A stretch of DNA of 64,000 bases. Source: Paenibacillus sp. J2TS4. Lineage in GTDB: Bacteria > Bacillota > Bacilli > Paenibacillales > NBRC-103111. Each line of letters begins with the position of its first letter. Position 1 is the stretch's first letter. Of this stretch, positions 43,158 to 53,146 are shown one piece after another. Location: positions 682,001 to 746,000 of the forward strand of contig NZ_BOSH01000001.1 in NCBI RefSeq assembly GCF_018403245.1. Direction: 5' to 3'. Below the pieces are notes generated by a model that made no database searches, was not told the DNA's origin, and saw only the letters and a list, made by a program, of their open reading frames with translations. A program made the position numbers and the translations under genes.

Positions 43158-43907
43158 GTGCTGAATCAATTTTCACGGACGGAGCTGGCGATCGGTCCGG
43201 AAGGCCTCGACGTTATGAAGCGCAGCACGGTTGCAGTGCTTGGTGTCGGCGGCGTCGGCTCTTTCGCAGTCGAGGCATTGGCCCGTACCGGCGTCGGCCG
43301 GATCGTCATGATCGACAAGGATGTCGTCGATATTACTAACGTTAACCGCCAGCTTCATGCTCTGCTGTCTACCGTAGGCCGCCAGAAGACGGAGCTGATG
43401 AAGGAGAGGGTCCGCGACATCAATCCGGAGTGCGATGCCGTCGCTTTGCAAATGTTCTACACCGAGGAAACGTATGAGAAGCTGTTTGAATATCCGCTTG
43501 ATTACGTCATCGACGCTTCGGATACGATCAGTTATAAAATTCATTTGATCAAGCAGTGCCTGCAGCGTAAAATCTCGCTGATCTCGAGTATGGGCGCCGC
43601 TAACAAAATGGATCCGACCCGCTTTCAGGTGGCCGATATATCGAAGACGTCGATGGATCCGATTGCCCGGGTAATCCGTCAGAAGCTGCGCAAGGAAGGG
43701 ATTACCAAAGGGGTCAAGGTCGTATTCTCCACCGAGGAACCGGTCAAGCCGCGGGAGGAAGTCACCAGGCAGATTGTTCCCGAGAATGCGCCCGAGATCC
43801 GCAAAGCCCAGCAGCCGCCAGCCAGCAATGCCTTCGTGCCGCCTGTAGCCGGACTCATTATGGTTAGCGTAGCGGTACGCGACCTGCTTAAGTCGGCCGG
43901 TGTTTAA
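43158..43907 (+). CDS. tcdA: tRNA threonylcarbamoyladenosine dehydratase
   Basis: A 249-residue ThiF/E1-like enzyme (YrvM, CsdL) that dehydrates t6A to cyclic ct6A at position 37 of ANN-decoding tRNAs. The ATP-binding motif GVGGVGSFAVEALARTG is near residue 29, with DITNVNRQ and DASDTISYK following. GTG at 43158 has AAGGAGGA at 7 bases and gives the family N-terminus FSRTELAIGPEGLD. It sits directly after aspS, as in B. subtilis. Confidence 0.93.
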   Translation: MLNQFSRTELAIGPEGLDVMKRSTVAVLGVGGVGSFAVEALARTGVGRIVMIDKDVVDITNVNRQLHALLSTVGRQKTELMKERVRDINPECDAVALQMFYTEETYEKLFEYPLDYVIDASDTISYKIHLIKQCLQRKISLISSMGAANKMDPTRFQVADISKTSMDPIARVIRQKLRKEGITKGVKVVFSTEEPVKPREEVTRQIVPENAPEIRKAQQPPASNAFVPPVAGLIMVSVAVRDLLKSAGV

Positions 43908-43970
43908 GCAGGAGGCGGCGCTGGATGCTGACTTTAATCGTAAATGACCTTTTTACTCTGGAGGTTTAGC

Positions 43971-45287
43971 ATGGATTTATTTTCCTACTCGTCCTCTTCT
44001 GCCGAAAATCGGCTGCTGGCTGACCGGATGAGACCAAGAGATTTATCGGAATATATCGGACAGGAGCATATCGTAGGCCCGGGCAAGCTGCTGCGCCGGG
44101 CGATCGAAGCGGATCAAGTCTCCTCCATATTGCTGTATGGTCCTCCCGGAACGGGGAAGACGACTTTGGCCCATATCATCTCGGAGAAGACCAACGGGGA
44201 ATTTGTGAAGCTCAATGCCGTTGATGCCAGTGTCAAGGATGTGCGGGAAGTCATTGCCCAAGCGGAAGATCGCAAAGCGCTGTACGGTACAAAAACGATT
44301 CTGTTTCTGGATGAAGTACACCGATTCAATACAGCCAGACAGGATGCTCTTCTTCCGGCGGTGGAGCAGGGGACGATCATTTTTATCGGAGCGACAACCG
44401 AAAATCCGTATCATCATGTCAACGGAGCGCTGCTGTCCCGCTCGACCTTATTCGAGCTCAAGTCTCTGAACGCGGGACATTCGCTTCAAGCGATGCGCCG
44501 GGCAATCACGGACAGCGAGAAAGGGCTTGGCCGCCTTTCGCTGAGAGTCGAAGAAGAAGCGCTGGAACATATAGCAGCCATGGCCAATGGCGATATTCGC
44601 CGGGCACTGAACGCTCTGGAATTTGCGGCGTTGACGACTCCTCCGGGCGCTGACGGAATCATTGTCATTACGCTGGCTGTTGCAGAGGAATCGATCCGCA
44701 AGCCGACGGTGAGAGCGGACAAGTCGGTGCAATACGATGTATTGTCCGCTTTTCATAAAAGCGTACGCGGCTCGAGTGATGCGGCATTGTATTGGTTCTT
44801 GTATGCGGTCGAGAAGCTGGGAATGGACCCGATGACTTTCCTGCGGCGGTTGATCGTCGCCTGCAGCGAAGATATAGGATTAGCTAACCCGCAGGCGATG
44901 GTACAGGCGGTCAGCGCCATGGACGCCTATCATAAAATCGGCTGGCCCGAATCGAAATACGTCATCGCCCAAGCCATCATTTTCGCGGTGGAGAGCCCTA
45001 AATCGAATTCGATTCCTGTAGCGATCTCCCGTGTTATGCATGCGATTGAACAGCAGCCATCGGCCGAGGTGCCGCTGCATTTGCGCGACACCCACTACAG
45101 CGGTGCGGAAAAGCTCGGTCACAAAGGCTATAAATATCCTCATGATTATCCCAATCATTATGTGGACCAGGCCTATCTTCCCGAGGCTCTTGAAGATTCC
45201 TCATTCTTTATTGCCGGGGAACAGGGAATGGAAGAAAAAATAAGAATAAACCAGCATAATCGAAAAAAACGAAAGCCTTCCCCCTAA
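43971..45287 (+). CDS. rarA: Replication-associated recombination protein A
   Basis: A 438-residue AAA+ ATPase (MgsA, YrvN) that acts at stalled forks together with SSB. Walker A GPPGTGKTT, Walker B ILFLDEVHRF, sensor region GATTENPYHHVN, and the C-terminal SSB-interaction and tetramerisation region (ALYWFLYAVEKLGMDPMTFLRRL) are visible. The ATG at 43971 follows CTGGAGG; the open frame extends upstream without a ribosome site. Confidence 0.95.
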   Translation: MDLFSYSSSSAENRLLADRMRPRDLSEYIGQEHIVGPGKLLRRAIEADQVSSILLYGPPGTGKTTLAHIISEKTNGEFVKLNAVDASVKDVREVIAQAEDRKALYGTKTILFLDEVHRFNTARQDALLPAVEQGTIIFIGATTENPYHHVNGALLSRSTLFELKSLNAGHSLQAMRRAITDSEKGLGRLSLRVEEEALEHIAAMANGDIRRALNALEFAALTTPPGADGIIVITLAVAEESIRKPTVRADKSVQYDVLSAFHKSVRGSSDAALYWFLYAVEKLGMDPMTFLRRLIVACSEDIGLANPQAMVQAVSAMDAYHKIGWPESKYVIAQAIIFAVESPKSNSIPVAISRVMHAIEQQPSAEVPLHLRDTHYSGAEKLGHKGYKYPHDYPNHYVDQAYLPEALEDSSFFIAGEQGMEEKIRINQHNRKKRKPSP

Positions 45288-45311
45288 AAAGCGAAGCTTT
45301 CGCTTTTTTTT
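45288..45311 (+). terminator. rarA terminator
   Basis: AAAGCGAA-GCT-TTCGCTTT hairpin starting three bases after the stop, then a run of eight T. Confidence 0.9.
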
Positions 45312-45330
45312 GGTTATATTTGTGTAAAAA

Positions 45331-45359
45331 ATGACATTCAGGTCCGGGAAGATTATAAT
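45331..45359 (+). promoter_or_regulatory. Promoter of the antiporter gene
   Basis: ATGACA (45331-45336), 17-bp spacer, TATAAT (45354-45359). The leader of about 125 nt shows no riboswitch I recognise. Confidence 0.7.
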
Positions 45360-45491
45360 ATAGGATGGGGAAAAAAACGATATAAGTAAATAGGGGAGAA
45401 GGTACATATAAACGTATTGACCAAATGATCATCCGTTCTGTTTGCAAAAGGGGGCTGTTAAACAAGAACGAGACGCTGGCGAGAAGGTGAT

Positions 45492-47099
45492 ATGAATTTG
45501 TTTACGACAGACAATGCTATTTTACTTATTGCTATCTTGTTGCTGGTAGGCGTAATGACTACGAAATTTTCTGCCCGATTTGGACTTCCTTCGTTAGTTT
45601 TATTCTTCGTCGTAGGGATGGTAATCAACCGGTTTATTTACTTTGATAATGCAGCCATTACCCAGATGTTCGGGGTTCTGGCGCTGATTGTTATATTGTT
45701 CGAGGGAGGGCTCCAGACTAAGTGGAGCAATATGCGCAAGGTACTGGTTCCGTCCTTGTCTTTGGCCACCTTCGGGGTATTTCTGACGACGATCATTATC
45801 GGGGCCTTTGCCATTCTGATCCTGGATTTAAGTCTTATCGAAGGAATGCTGCTAGGAGCGATAGTCGGTTCCACGGATGCGGCGGCGGTGTTCGCCGCCC
45901 TGGGAACCCGGAATATTAAGCAGAAGCTGTCCTCAACGCTGGAGGCAGAATCGGGAACGAACGACCCGATGGCGGTCTTCCTCACCGTTTCGCTGATTCA
46001 GGTTTACCAATCTCCGGATTCTAACCTCTGGTTTTTGCTGATTAACCTGTTTTGGCAGATGGGAGTCGGCTTGCTGATGGGACTGGTCATTGCCAAGGCG
46101 GCCGTCTGGTGCATTAACAAAATCAATTTGGACTCATCCGGACTGTACCCGGTATTATCGATTGCTTTCGCTATCTTTGCCTACAGTGCTACGGCTTTAT
46201 TGAACGGAAGCGGACTTTTGGCCGTCTATGTCATGGGAGTTATCGTTGGAAATTCGGATTTGACTTATCGGCATTCCATCTTTCGGTTTAATGAAGGGTT
46301 TGCCTGGATGATGCAGATTTCCATGTTTATTCTGATGGGACTGCTGGTCTTCCCTCGGGAATTGATCAGCATCGCATGGCAAGGACTGGCTTTATCAGCC
46401 TTGTTGATGTTTGTGGCGAGACCAATTGGCGTATTTCTCAGTATGATTTTTATGAAATTTTCCTTCAAGGAAAAAATATTGATCTCCTGGTGCGGATTAC
46501 GTGGAGCCGTTCCTATCGTTCTGGCCACCTATCCGCTGCTTGCCGGTATAGAGAACGGTCATCTTTACTTCAATATGGTCTTCTTTATCGTCCTGACCTC
46601 GGCCCTCATTCAAGGCTGGACAATCACTCCTTTGGCTAACTGGCTAGGATTGACGGGGGACAAAAAGCCGGCCACTCCCCATAGTCTGGAGTTGGTTTCC
46701 ATAGGTAAAACCAATACGGAAATTATCGAGATTCATGTAGAAGAGGAAGCGGCCATTGTGGGAATGGAGATCAGAGAGCTGCATCTTCCGCAAGATACAC
46801 TGATCACAGCCGTTATTCGCGGAGAAAAAGTGATTACACCCAGGGGAACAACGGCTATAGGCGCAGGCGATATTCTGTATGTTCTCGTGTCCAAACACCA
46901 GACAGAGCGAGTGAAGAGTATATTTCTTGAAATGAAGCCCGGTGAGGAAGAGAACGAAAAGGAGAAGCCGGAAGGCGATAGTGATTGGCCTGATACCTCA
47001 TATGTCAATCCGTCAGAGGGAAGCGATGGAGAGGGAAGAGAGGAAGCGGGATTGGATGGAGAGGGGGTTGGACATGGTGGAAGAAACGGAAGAGCATAG
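45492..47099 (+). CDS. CPA1/NhaP2-type K+(Na+)/H+ antiporter with RCK_C domain
   Basis: A 535-residue membrane antiporter. Twelve to thirteen helices include the ion-site region GSTDAAAVFAALGTRN (near 130) and AESGTNDPMAVFL (near 155), as in the CPA1 family. A cytoplasmic RCK_C (TrkA-C) domain at about 400-485 (LVSIGKTNTEIIEIHVEEEAAIVG, GAGDILYVLV) suggests gating by a small ligand, with cyclic di-AMP known for related proteins. The last 50 residues are an acidic, Gly-rich tail. The start is ATG behind AGAAGGTGAT. Confidence 0.9.
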   Translation: MNLFTTDNAILLIAILLLVGVMTTKFSARFGLPSLVLFFVVGMVINRFIYFDNAAITQMFGVLALIVILFEGGLQTKWSNMRKVLVPSLSLATFGVFLTTIIIGAFAILILDLSLIEGMLLGAIVGSTDAAAVFAALGTRNIKQKLSSTLEAESGTNDPMAVFLTVSLIQVYQSPDSNLWFLLINLFWQMGVGLLMGLVIAKAAVWCINKINLDSSGLYPVLSIAFAIFAYSATALLNGSGLLAVYVMGVIVGNSDLTYRHSIFRFNEGFAWMMQISMFILMGLLVFPRELISIAWQGLALSALLMFVARPIGVFLSMIFMKFSFKEKILISWCGLRGAVPIVLATYPLLAGIENGHLYFNMVFFIVLTSALIQGWTITPLANWLGLTGDKKPATPHSLELVSIGKTNTEIIEIHVEEEAAIVGMEIRELHLPQDTLITAVIRGEKVITPRGTTAIGAGDILYVLVSKHQTERVKSIFLEMKPGEEENEKEKPEGDSDWPDTSYVNPSEGSDGEGREEAGLDGEGVGHGGRNGRA

Positions 47100-47206
47100 T
47101 GAAAATATCGTAATAACGACCGATCAAGCAATAGGTAATATCAATAAGTTAGAGATGGATCCAAAGTGGTGGGAAGGAAGAGCGCCACGTTAAAGCACAT
47201 AGCAAA

Positions 47207-47262
47207 AAAGGGACGGTCCCTCCGATCAACGGGTTGATCTTGAGGGATTGTCCCTTTCCTTT
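47207..47262. terminator. Two-way terminator between the antiporter gene and mnmA
   Basis: AGGGAC-GG-TCCCTC pairs with GAGGGATTGTCCCT around a loop with GATCAACGGGTTGATC. T-tracts flank both sides (CCCTTTCCTTTT on plus, CCCTTTTTT on minus). Confidence 0.8.
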
Positions 47263-47331
47263 TGTTTCATTGGCGCGATGCAATCAGCATTCGCTGCCGA
47301 AGGTAGGCCGTGCGGCGTGCAATCGCGGCGG

Positions 47332-49028
<1,697 letters not shown>

Positions 49029-49448
49029 TTGAAGATCTCGACAAAAGGACGATACGGTCTCACTATTATGATGGAGCTGGCTAATCGGTATGGAGAAGGT
49101 CCCACCTCCTTAAAAAGCATTGCGGAAAAACACCAGCTGTCCGAGCATTATTTGGAGCAGTTGATCGCTCCTCTGCGTAACGCCGGGCTGGTAAAGAGCA
49201 TACGCGGAGCCTACGGCGGTTATATACTATCCAAGCCTGCCGAGGAAATAACCTCCGGAGATATTATCCGGGTATTGGAAGGCCCGATCAGTCCGGTCGA
49301 TTTCACGGAAGAAGACGATCCGGCCAAACGCGCTCTGTGGATCCGTATTCGCGACAGCATCGCGGAAGTACTCGATTCGACGACATTGGCTTATCTTATT
49401 TCCTATAAAGACGAAGGCAAGAACGATAGTTACATGTTCTACATTTAG
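49029..49448 (+). CDS. cymR: Rrf2-family cysteine metabolism repressor CymR
   Basis: A 139-residue winged-helix regulator, very close to B. subtilis CymR (MKISTKGRYGLTIMMELA, SEHYLEQLIAPLRNAGLVKSIRGAYGGYILSKP, and an identical YMFYI end). CymR with CysK represses cysteine uptake and synthesis genes when cysteine is plentiful. It lacks the IscR cluster cysteines. The TTG at 49029 follows GAGGTG. It is nine bases upstream of the cysteine desulfurase, with which it is surely co-transcribed. Confidence 0.96.
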   Translation: MKISTKGRYGLTIMMELANRYGEGPTSLKSIAEKHQLSEHYLEQLIAPLRNAGLVKSIRGAYGGYILSKPAEEITSGDIIRVLEGPISPVDFTEEDDPAKRALWIRIRDSIAEVLDSTTLAYLISYKDEGKNDSYMFYI

Positions 49449-49457
49449 GAGTCCCAG

Positions 49458-50603
49458 ATGAAGCCTATTTATCTCGATCATGCCGCCACAACACCGATGC
49501 ATCCCGCTGTGCTGGAAGCGATGACTCCCTATTTTACCGACGTATTTGGCAATCCGTCCAGTGTACATTCCTTTGGCCGTCTTGCTCATCGCGCATTGAA
49601 TGAGGCAAGAGAGCGAGTCGCCGCTGCTCTCGGCTGTGAAGCCAGGCAATGGATATGGACGAGCGGGGGGACAGAAAGTGACAACCTGGCCATTCTCGGC
49701 ACTGTTGCCGCTTCGGAAGGCAAGCAGCATATTATTACGTCGCAGGTGGAGCATCATGCCGTGCTGTATGCCTGCCGCTATCTGGAGAGGCAGGGCTGTG
49801 AAGTCACCTATCTCCCGGTGGATGAAACCGGGAGAGTGGACCCGCTGGATGTCGAACAGGCGATCCGACCGGATACGGCTCTGATCAGCATTATGTACGG
49901 GAATAATGAAGTGGGTACACTCCAGCCCATCCGTGAGATTGGAGAAATAGCGAGGGCTTCGGGGATTCCTTTTCATTCCGATGCCGTCCAGGCACTCGGA
50001 TTGGAGCCTGTCGACCTGTCCCGGCTTCCGGTAGATTTGGTAAGCTTCTCCGCGCATAAAATCGAAGGCCCTAAAGGCGTAGGGGGATTGTACTGCTCCC
50101 CCCGAATCCGCATTGCTCCTCAATCCTTCGGCGGCTCCCAAGAGCGCAAACGCCGTGCAGGAACGGAAAACGTAGCGGGGGCCGTCGGTTTTGCCGCTGC
50201 TGTAGAAAGAGCCGTTGCCAGAGTGGAGCATAATCAGATGCGGATGAATGAATTACGGCGAACGATGATCGACGTATGGTCTCGCGAGCTGGGGCCTCAA
50301 GACTATGTCATCAATGGCCATCCGCAATTCACGCTTTCCCACATTTTGAACGTCAGCTTCCCAGGAGTTTCTACCGAAACGCTTTTGATGAACCTCGATT
50401 TGGAAGGCATCGCTGCCGCCAGCGGTTCCGCCTGTACTTCGGGAGCGTTGGAAGTCTCCCATGTGCTTCAAGCGATGAAGCTTCCCTCTTCGGTTACCCA
50501 TTCTGCTGTTCGTTTTAGTTTTGGATCCGGTAATCTCGTTGAAGATGTCGAATGGGCCGCTTCTCGAACGGCGGCCATTGTGCTCAGAATGCATAAGAAG
50601 TAA
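49458..50603 (+). CDS. iscS: Cysteine desulfurase (IscS/YrvO type)
   Basis: A 381-residue PLP enzyme that releases sulfur from cysteine for tRNA thiolation. The PLP lysine is K201 (SAHKIEGPKG), with H99/H100 stacking region SQVEHH. The catalytic cysteine is C326 on the mobile loop SGSACTSG. B. subtilis YrvO pairs with MnmA, whose gene lies nearby but reversed. The start is ATG at 49458 (GGAGTCCCAG). Confidence 0.95.
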   Translation: MKPIYLDHAATTPMHPAVLEAMTPYFTDVFGNPSSVHSFGRLAHRALNEARERVAAALGCEARQWIWTSGGTESDNLAILGTVAASEGKQHIITSQVEHHAVLYACRYLERQGCEVTYLPVDETGRVDPLDVEQAIRPDTALISIMYGNNEVGTLQPIREIGEIARASGIPFHSDAVQALGLEPVDLSRLPVDLVSFSAHKIEGPKGVGGLYCSPRIRIAPQSFGGSQERKRRAGTENVAGAVGFAAAVERAVARVEHNQMRMNELRRTMIDVWSRELGPQDYVINGHPQFTLSHILNVSFPGVSTETLLMNLDLEGIAAASGSACTSGALEVSHVLQAMKLPSSVTHSAVRFSFGSGNLVEDVEWAASRTAAIVLRMHKK

Positions 50604-50725
50604 AACCTCCTCTCTTTTCGATTCATCCGTATAAGCATGGCTCGTTTGACAAACAATTTTGTAAGGTGAGAACACGCGCCACGGTAACCGGATAGGCCGG
50701 TTCGGTTCGAAAGGAGAGACGGTTT

Positions 50726-51241
50726 TTGCGCAGGGCTAATGATATGCTGGGTCTGCCCGTTATTGATGTTCAATCGGGAAAACAGCTTGGAACGGTTAAA
50801 GATTTGTTGATCGATCCCGAGTGGCTTGTGCAGGGAATTATTCTGGATACAAGACACTGGTTCTCCAGTCCAAGATTTATATTATGGGAAGATATTGCTT
50901 CCTATGGAGAAGACGCTGTTACGGTCGAGGGAGAAGATGTTATAAGGATGGAGGAAGACACCCCGGATTCATGGGTCCTGTTATCCGGCTCAGGCAAAAT
51001 TATTGGTTTGCCTCTGCTTACGGTAAACGGACAGCAGCTAGGTCGAGTGGAGGATGTTTATTTTTCTCCAAAAATGGATAAAAAAATAATAGGCTTTGAA
51101 TTATCCGAAGGCTTCCTGTCCGATGTGAAGGAAGGCCGGAAGTGGTTGCCTGCCCCAGCGCAGGCGACTATGGGACAAGATGTGATCATAGTCCCGGTAA
51201 GCAGCAAGGATGAGCTGGAAGAAAATTTATATGAGGAATAG
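50726..51241 (+). CDS. PRC-barrel domain protein (YrrD-like)
   Basis: A 171-residue protein with two PRC-barrel repeats: VIDVQSGKQLGTVKDLLIDPEW (about 11-32) and LPLLTVNGQQLGRVEDVYFSPK (about 95-116). YrrD of B. subtilis occupies the same place; the function is unknown. The TTG start at 50726 has AAAGGAGAG. It overlaps the next gene's leader closely, suggesting an operon with the small zinc-ribbon protein. Confidence 0.86.
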   Translation: MRRANDMLGLPVIDVQSGKQLGTVKDLLIDPEWLVQGIILDTRHWFSSPRFILWEDIASYGEDAVTVEGEDVIRMEEDTPDSWVLLSGSGKIIGLPLLTVNGQQLGRVEDVYFSPKMDKKIIGFELSEGFLSDVKEGRKWLPAPAQATMGQDVIIVPVSSKDELEENLYEE

Positions 51242-51251
51242 GGGGAAAGAG

Positions 51252-51452
51252 ATGCTGCGATGTCCTAATTGCAACTCCAAGGATATAGGGAAAATCGGCT
51301 CCCATCAATTTTATTGTTGGGGCTGCTTTATTGAGCTTACGGTAAATGGAGAGAAGATGTCCGTTTATCAAGTAGAGGAAGATGGTACTCTTAGCTCGTT
51401 GGATGATTTGTTTTTTGAGGAAGAATTTCCTCAGGAAATCCATGCGAATTAG
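51252..51452 (+). CDS. Small zinc-ribbon protein
   Basis: A 66-residue protein with two CxxC pairs, C4/C7 and C22/C25, forming a probable zinc ribbon, and an acidic C-terminus (DDLFFEEEFPQE). The open frame starts earlier, but the ATG at 51252 behind GGGGGAAAG is the likely start. The function is unknown; it is 10 bases after the PRC-barrel gene. Confidence 0.75.
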   Translation: MLRCPNCNSKDIGKIGSHQFYCWGCFIELTVNGEKMSVYQVEEDGTLSSLDDLFFEEEFPQEIHAN

Positions 51453-51474
51453 CAGGCTGGCCGAGTAACCCTTG

Positions 51475-51536
51475 CATCCGGTTTTTCATGAGACGAAAGA
51501 ACGCTTTTCGTCTGATGAAAAGCCGGATGTTTTAGT
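51475..51536 (+). terminator. Long terminator hairpin
   Basis: CATCCGG...TTTTCAT and AGACGAAA pair with TTTCGTCT and ATGAAAA..CCGGATG, followed by TTTTAG. The stem is over 20 bp with few mismatches. Confidence 0.85.
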
Positions 51537-51656
51537 TAACACGCTGAATTGTCGGTAGAACCTGTGGGTTAAATCACTCTGCTGCTACATATACTACTGT
51601 AGATAGCTAGTCCGGCTGCTTCCTGAGATAGCCTGGGCTTAGGCGGGGTGAATTCA

Positions 51657-52727
51657 GTGGAGCCTTTTTACAAAAATAAATGGTTCGGAATCTTTCTGTT
51701 TGCGCTGGTTGGTTTAATCCTACTGTATATGCTTATACTCGTGAAGCCTATTATTCTATGGGGCTACAAATTTTTGAGCGCGGTGCTGGCCCCGTTCGTG
51801 ATCGCCATGATTATTTCATACGTTCTCAATCCGGTTGTCACCTTGCTCAATCATAGAAAGGTTCCCCGCACGATAGCGGTGCTGCTGATTTATGCCGTTT
51901 TTATTACGTCTCTTGTTGTGATTATGATGAATTTAATCCCGGTTTTTGTGACCCAATTAGCGGAACTGAACGAGCATATTCCACAGATGACGATGAAAGC
52001 CGAAAGTATGATGATGACGCTTAATGACCATCCGCTTCTGCCGGACAGCATTCGGGAAGGCATCTATAATTCGCTTAATAAATGGGAGGACGCGATTTCC
52101 ACTGCCATTTCGGATTATATCAACCGGATTGGAAGCACGATTAACATGTTATTCGTTGCCTTCATCGTTCCTTTTGTAGCGTTTTATATATTGAAGGATT
52201 TTAAATTGATTGAAAGAGGCGTCATTACGATTGTTCCCAAGGGGCACCGGCGGCCTACCGTAAAGCTGCTGCGGGATATCGATCAAGCGTTGGGGAATTA
52301 CATACGCGGACAGTTCATTGTATGTCTCATCGTAGGCTTGCTAGCTTATATTGGCTATTGGATTATCGATATGCCTTATCCATTGCTTATGGCCAGTGTA
52401 GTGGCGGTGTTTAATATTATTCCCTATCTGGGGCCCTTCTTCGGTGCGGCCCCGGCGATCCTTATGGCGGCAACTGTCTCCTGGAAAATGGTTTTGTATG
52501 TCGTTATCGTGAACACGGCCGTGCAAATTCTCGAAGGCAATGTGATCTCTCCCCAAGTGGTGGGACGCACGCTGCACATGCACCCGCTTTCGATTATTTT
52601 TGCACTGCTTGTCGGCGGCGAGTTGGCGGGGATTATCGGGCTTATTCTGGCCGTTCCTTTATTTGCTGTTTTGAAGGTGATCATCCAGCATATTTTTATT
52701 TATTACGTCCACCGCAAACCGACTTGA
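51657..52727 (+). CDS. AI-2E family transporter (YrrI-like)
   Basis: A 356-residue membrane protein of the AI-2E/PerM family with about seven to eight helices and the conserved NIIPYLGPFFGAAPAIL segment near residue 255. The family includes exporters, and some members are Na+/H+ antiporters; the role here is unknown. GTG at 51657 is preferred because GGGGTGA lies 5 bases upstream; a GTG at 51648 is in frame but has no site. B. subtilis yrrI holds the same position before alaS. Confidence 0.88.
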   Translation: MEPFYKNKWFGIFLFALVGLILLYMLILVKPIILWGYKFLSAVLAPFVIAMIISYVLNPVVTLLNHRKVPRTIAVLLIYAVFITSLVVIMMNLIPVFVTQLAELNEHIPQMTMKAESMMMTLNDHPLLPDSIREGIYNSLNKWEDAISTAISDYINRIGSTINMLFVAFIVPFVAFYILKDFKLIERGVITIVPKGHRRPTVKLLRDIDQALGNYIRGQFIVCLIVGLLAYIGYWIIDMPYPLLMASVVAVFNIIPYLGPFFGAAPAILMAATVSWKMVLYVVIVNTAVQILEGNVISPQVVGRTLHMHPLSIIFALLVGGELAGIIGLILAVPLFAVLKVIIQHIFIYYVHRKPT

Positions 52728-52802
52728 CCAACGAAATAGTACAGCTTACCGGGCTTCGCTGAATGGAATGCCAGCGGCTCTCACAGCGGATCATGACAAT
52801 TG

Positions 52803-52832
52803 TTGACATGGCAGGGGAAAAACCGCTATAAT
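52803..52832 (+). promoter_or_regulatory. Promoter of the alaS T-box leader
   Basis: TTGACA (52803-52808), 18-bp spacer, TATAAT (52827-52832). Confidence 0.82.
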
Positions 52833-52839
52833 TTGGGGC

Positions 52840-53106
52840 ATATGCAACTGAATATCGGCTAAAGCGAGGATGAATTCCATGAAGTCATAGCCCATTCGCC
52901 AGAGAGGGGGTTCCTGTGAATAGCACAGGCTGAAAGAACCTCCGGAATGAAGAATGACGGAAGCTGTTTTCGGAGTGTGGATGAACTCCACCGGGGGAGA
53001 CTCGTTACATCTCGTGTGAGGAGATTGCATGCGGCGCTATTCCGCAAGGCAATAACCAGGGTGGTACCGCGATTTAATCGTCCCTGAATCAAGGGGCGTT
53101 TTTTGT
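52840..53106 (+). promoter_or_regulatory. T-box riboswitch before alaS, specifier GCT
   Basis: Stem I has AGAGAGGGGGTTCC and GCTGAAAGAACCTCC as the apical pair. The specifier after GGAA is GCT (52963-52965), an Ala codon. The T-box core AGGGTGGTACCGCG is at 53058-53071. The terminator CGTCCCT/AGGGGCG with seven T is at 53079-53105. Uncharged tRNA-Ala should switch on alaS and probably the genes after it. Confidence 0.9.
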
Positions 53107-53146
53107 TTTCTTTTAGAAATAAGGTGACAAATGGAGGAAGGTATGA

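Noticed and set aside
51648..51656. GTG at 51648 as the AI-2E gene start
   Set aside because: It lies within the GGGGTGA ribosome site that serves the GTG at 51657.
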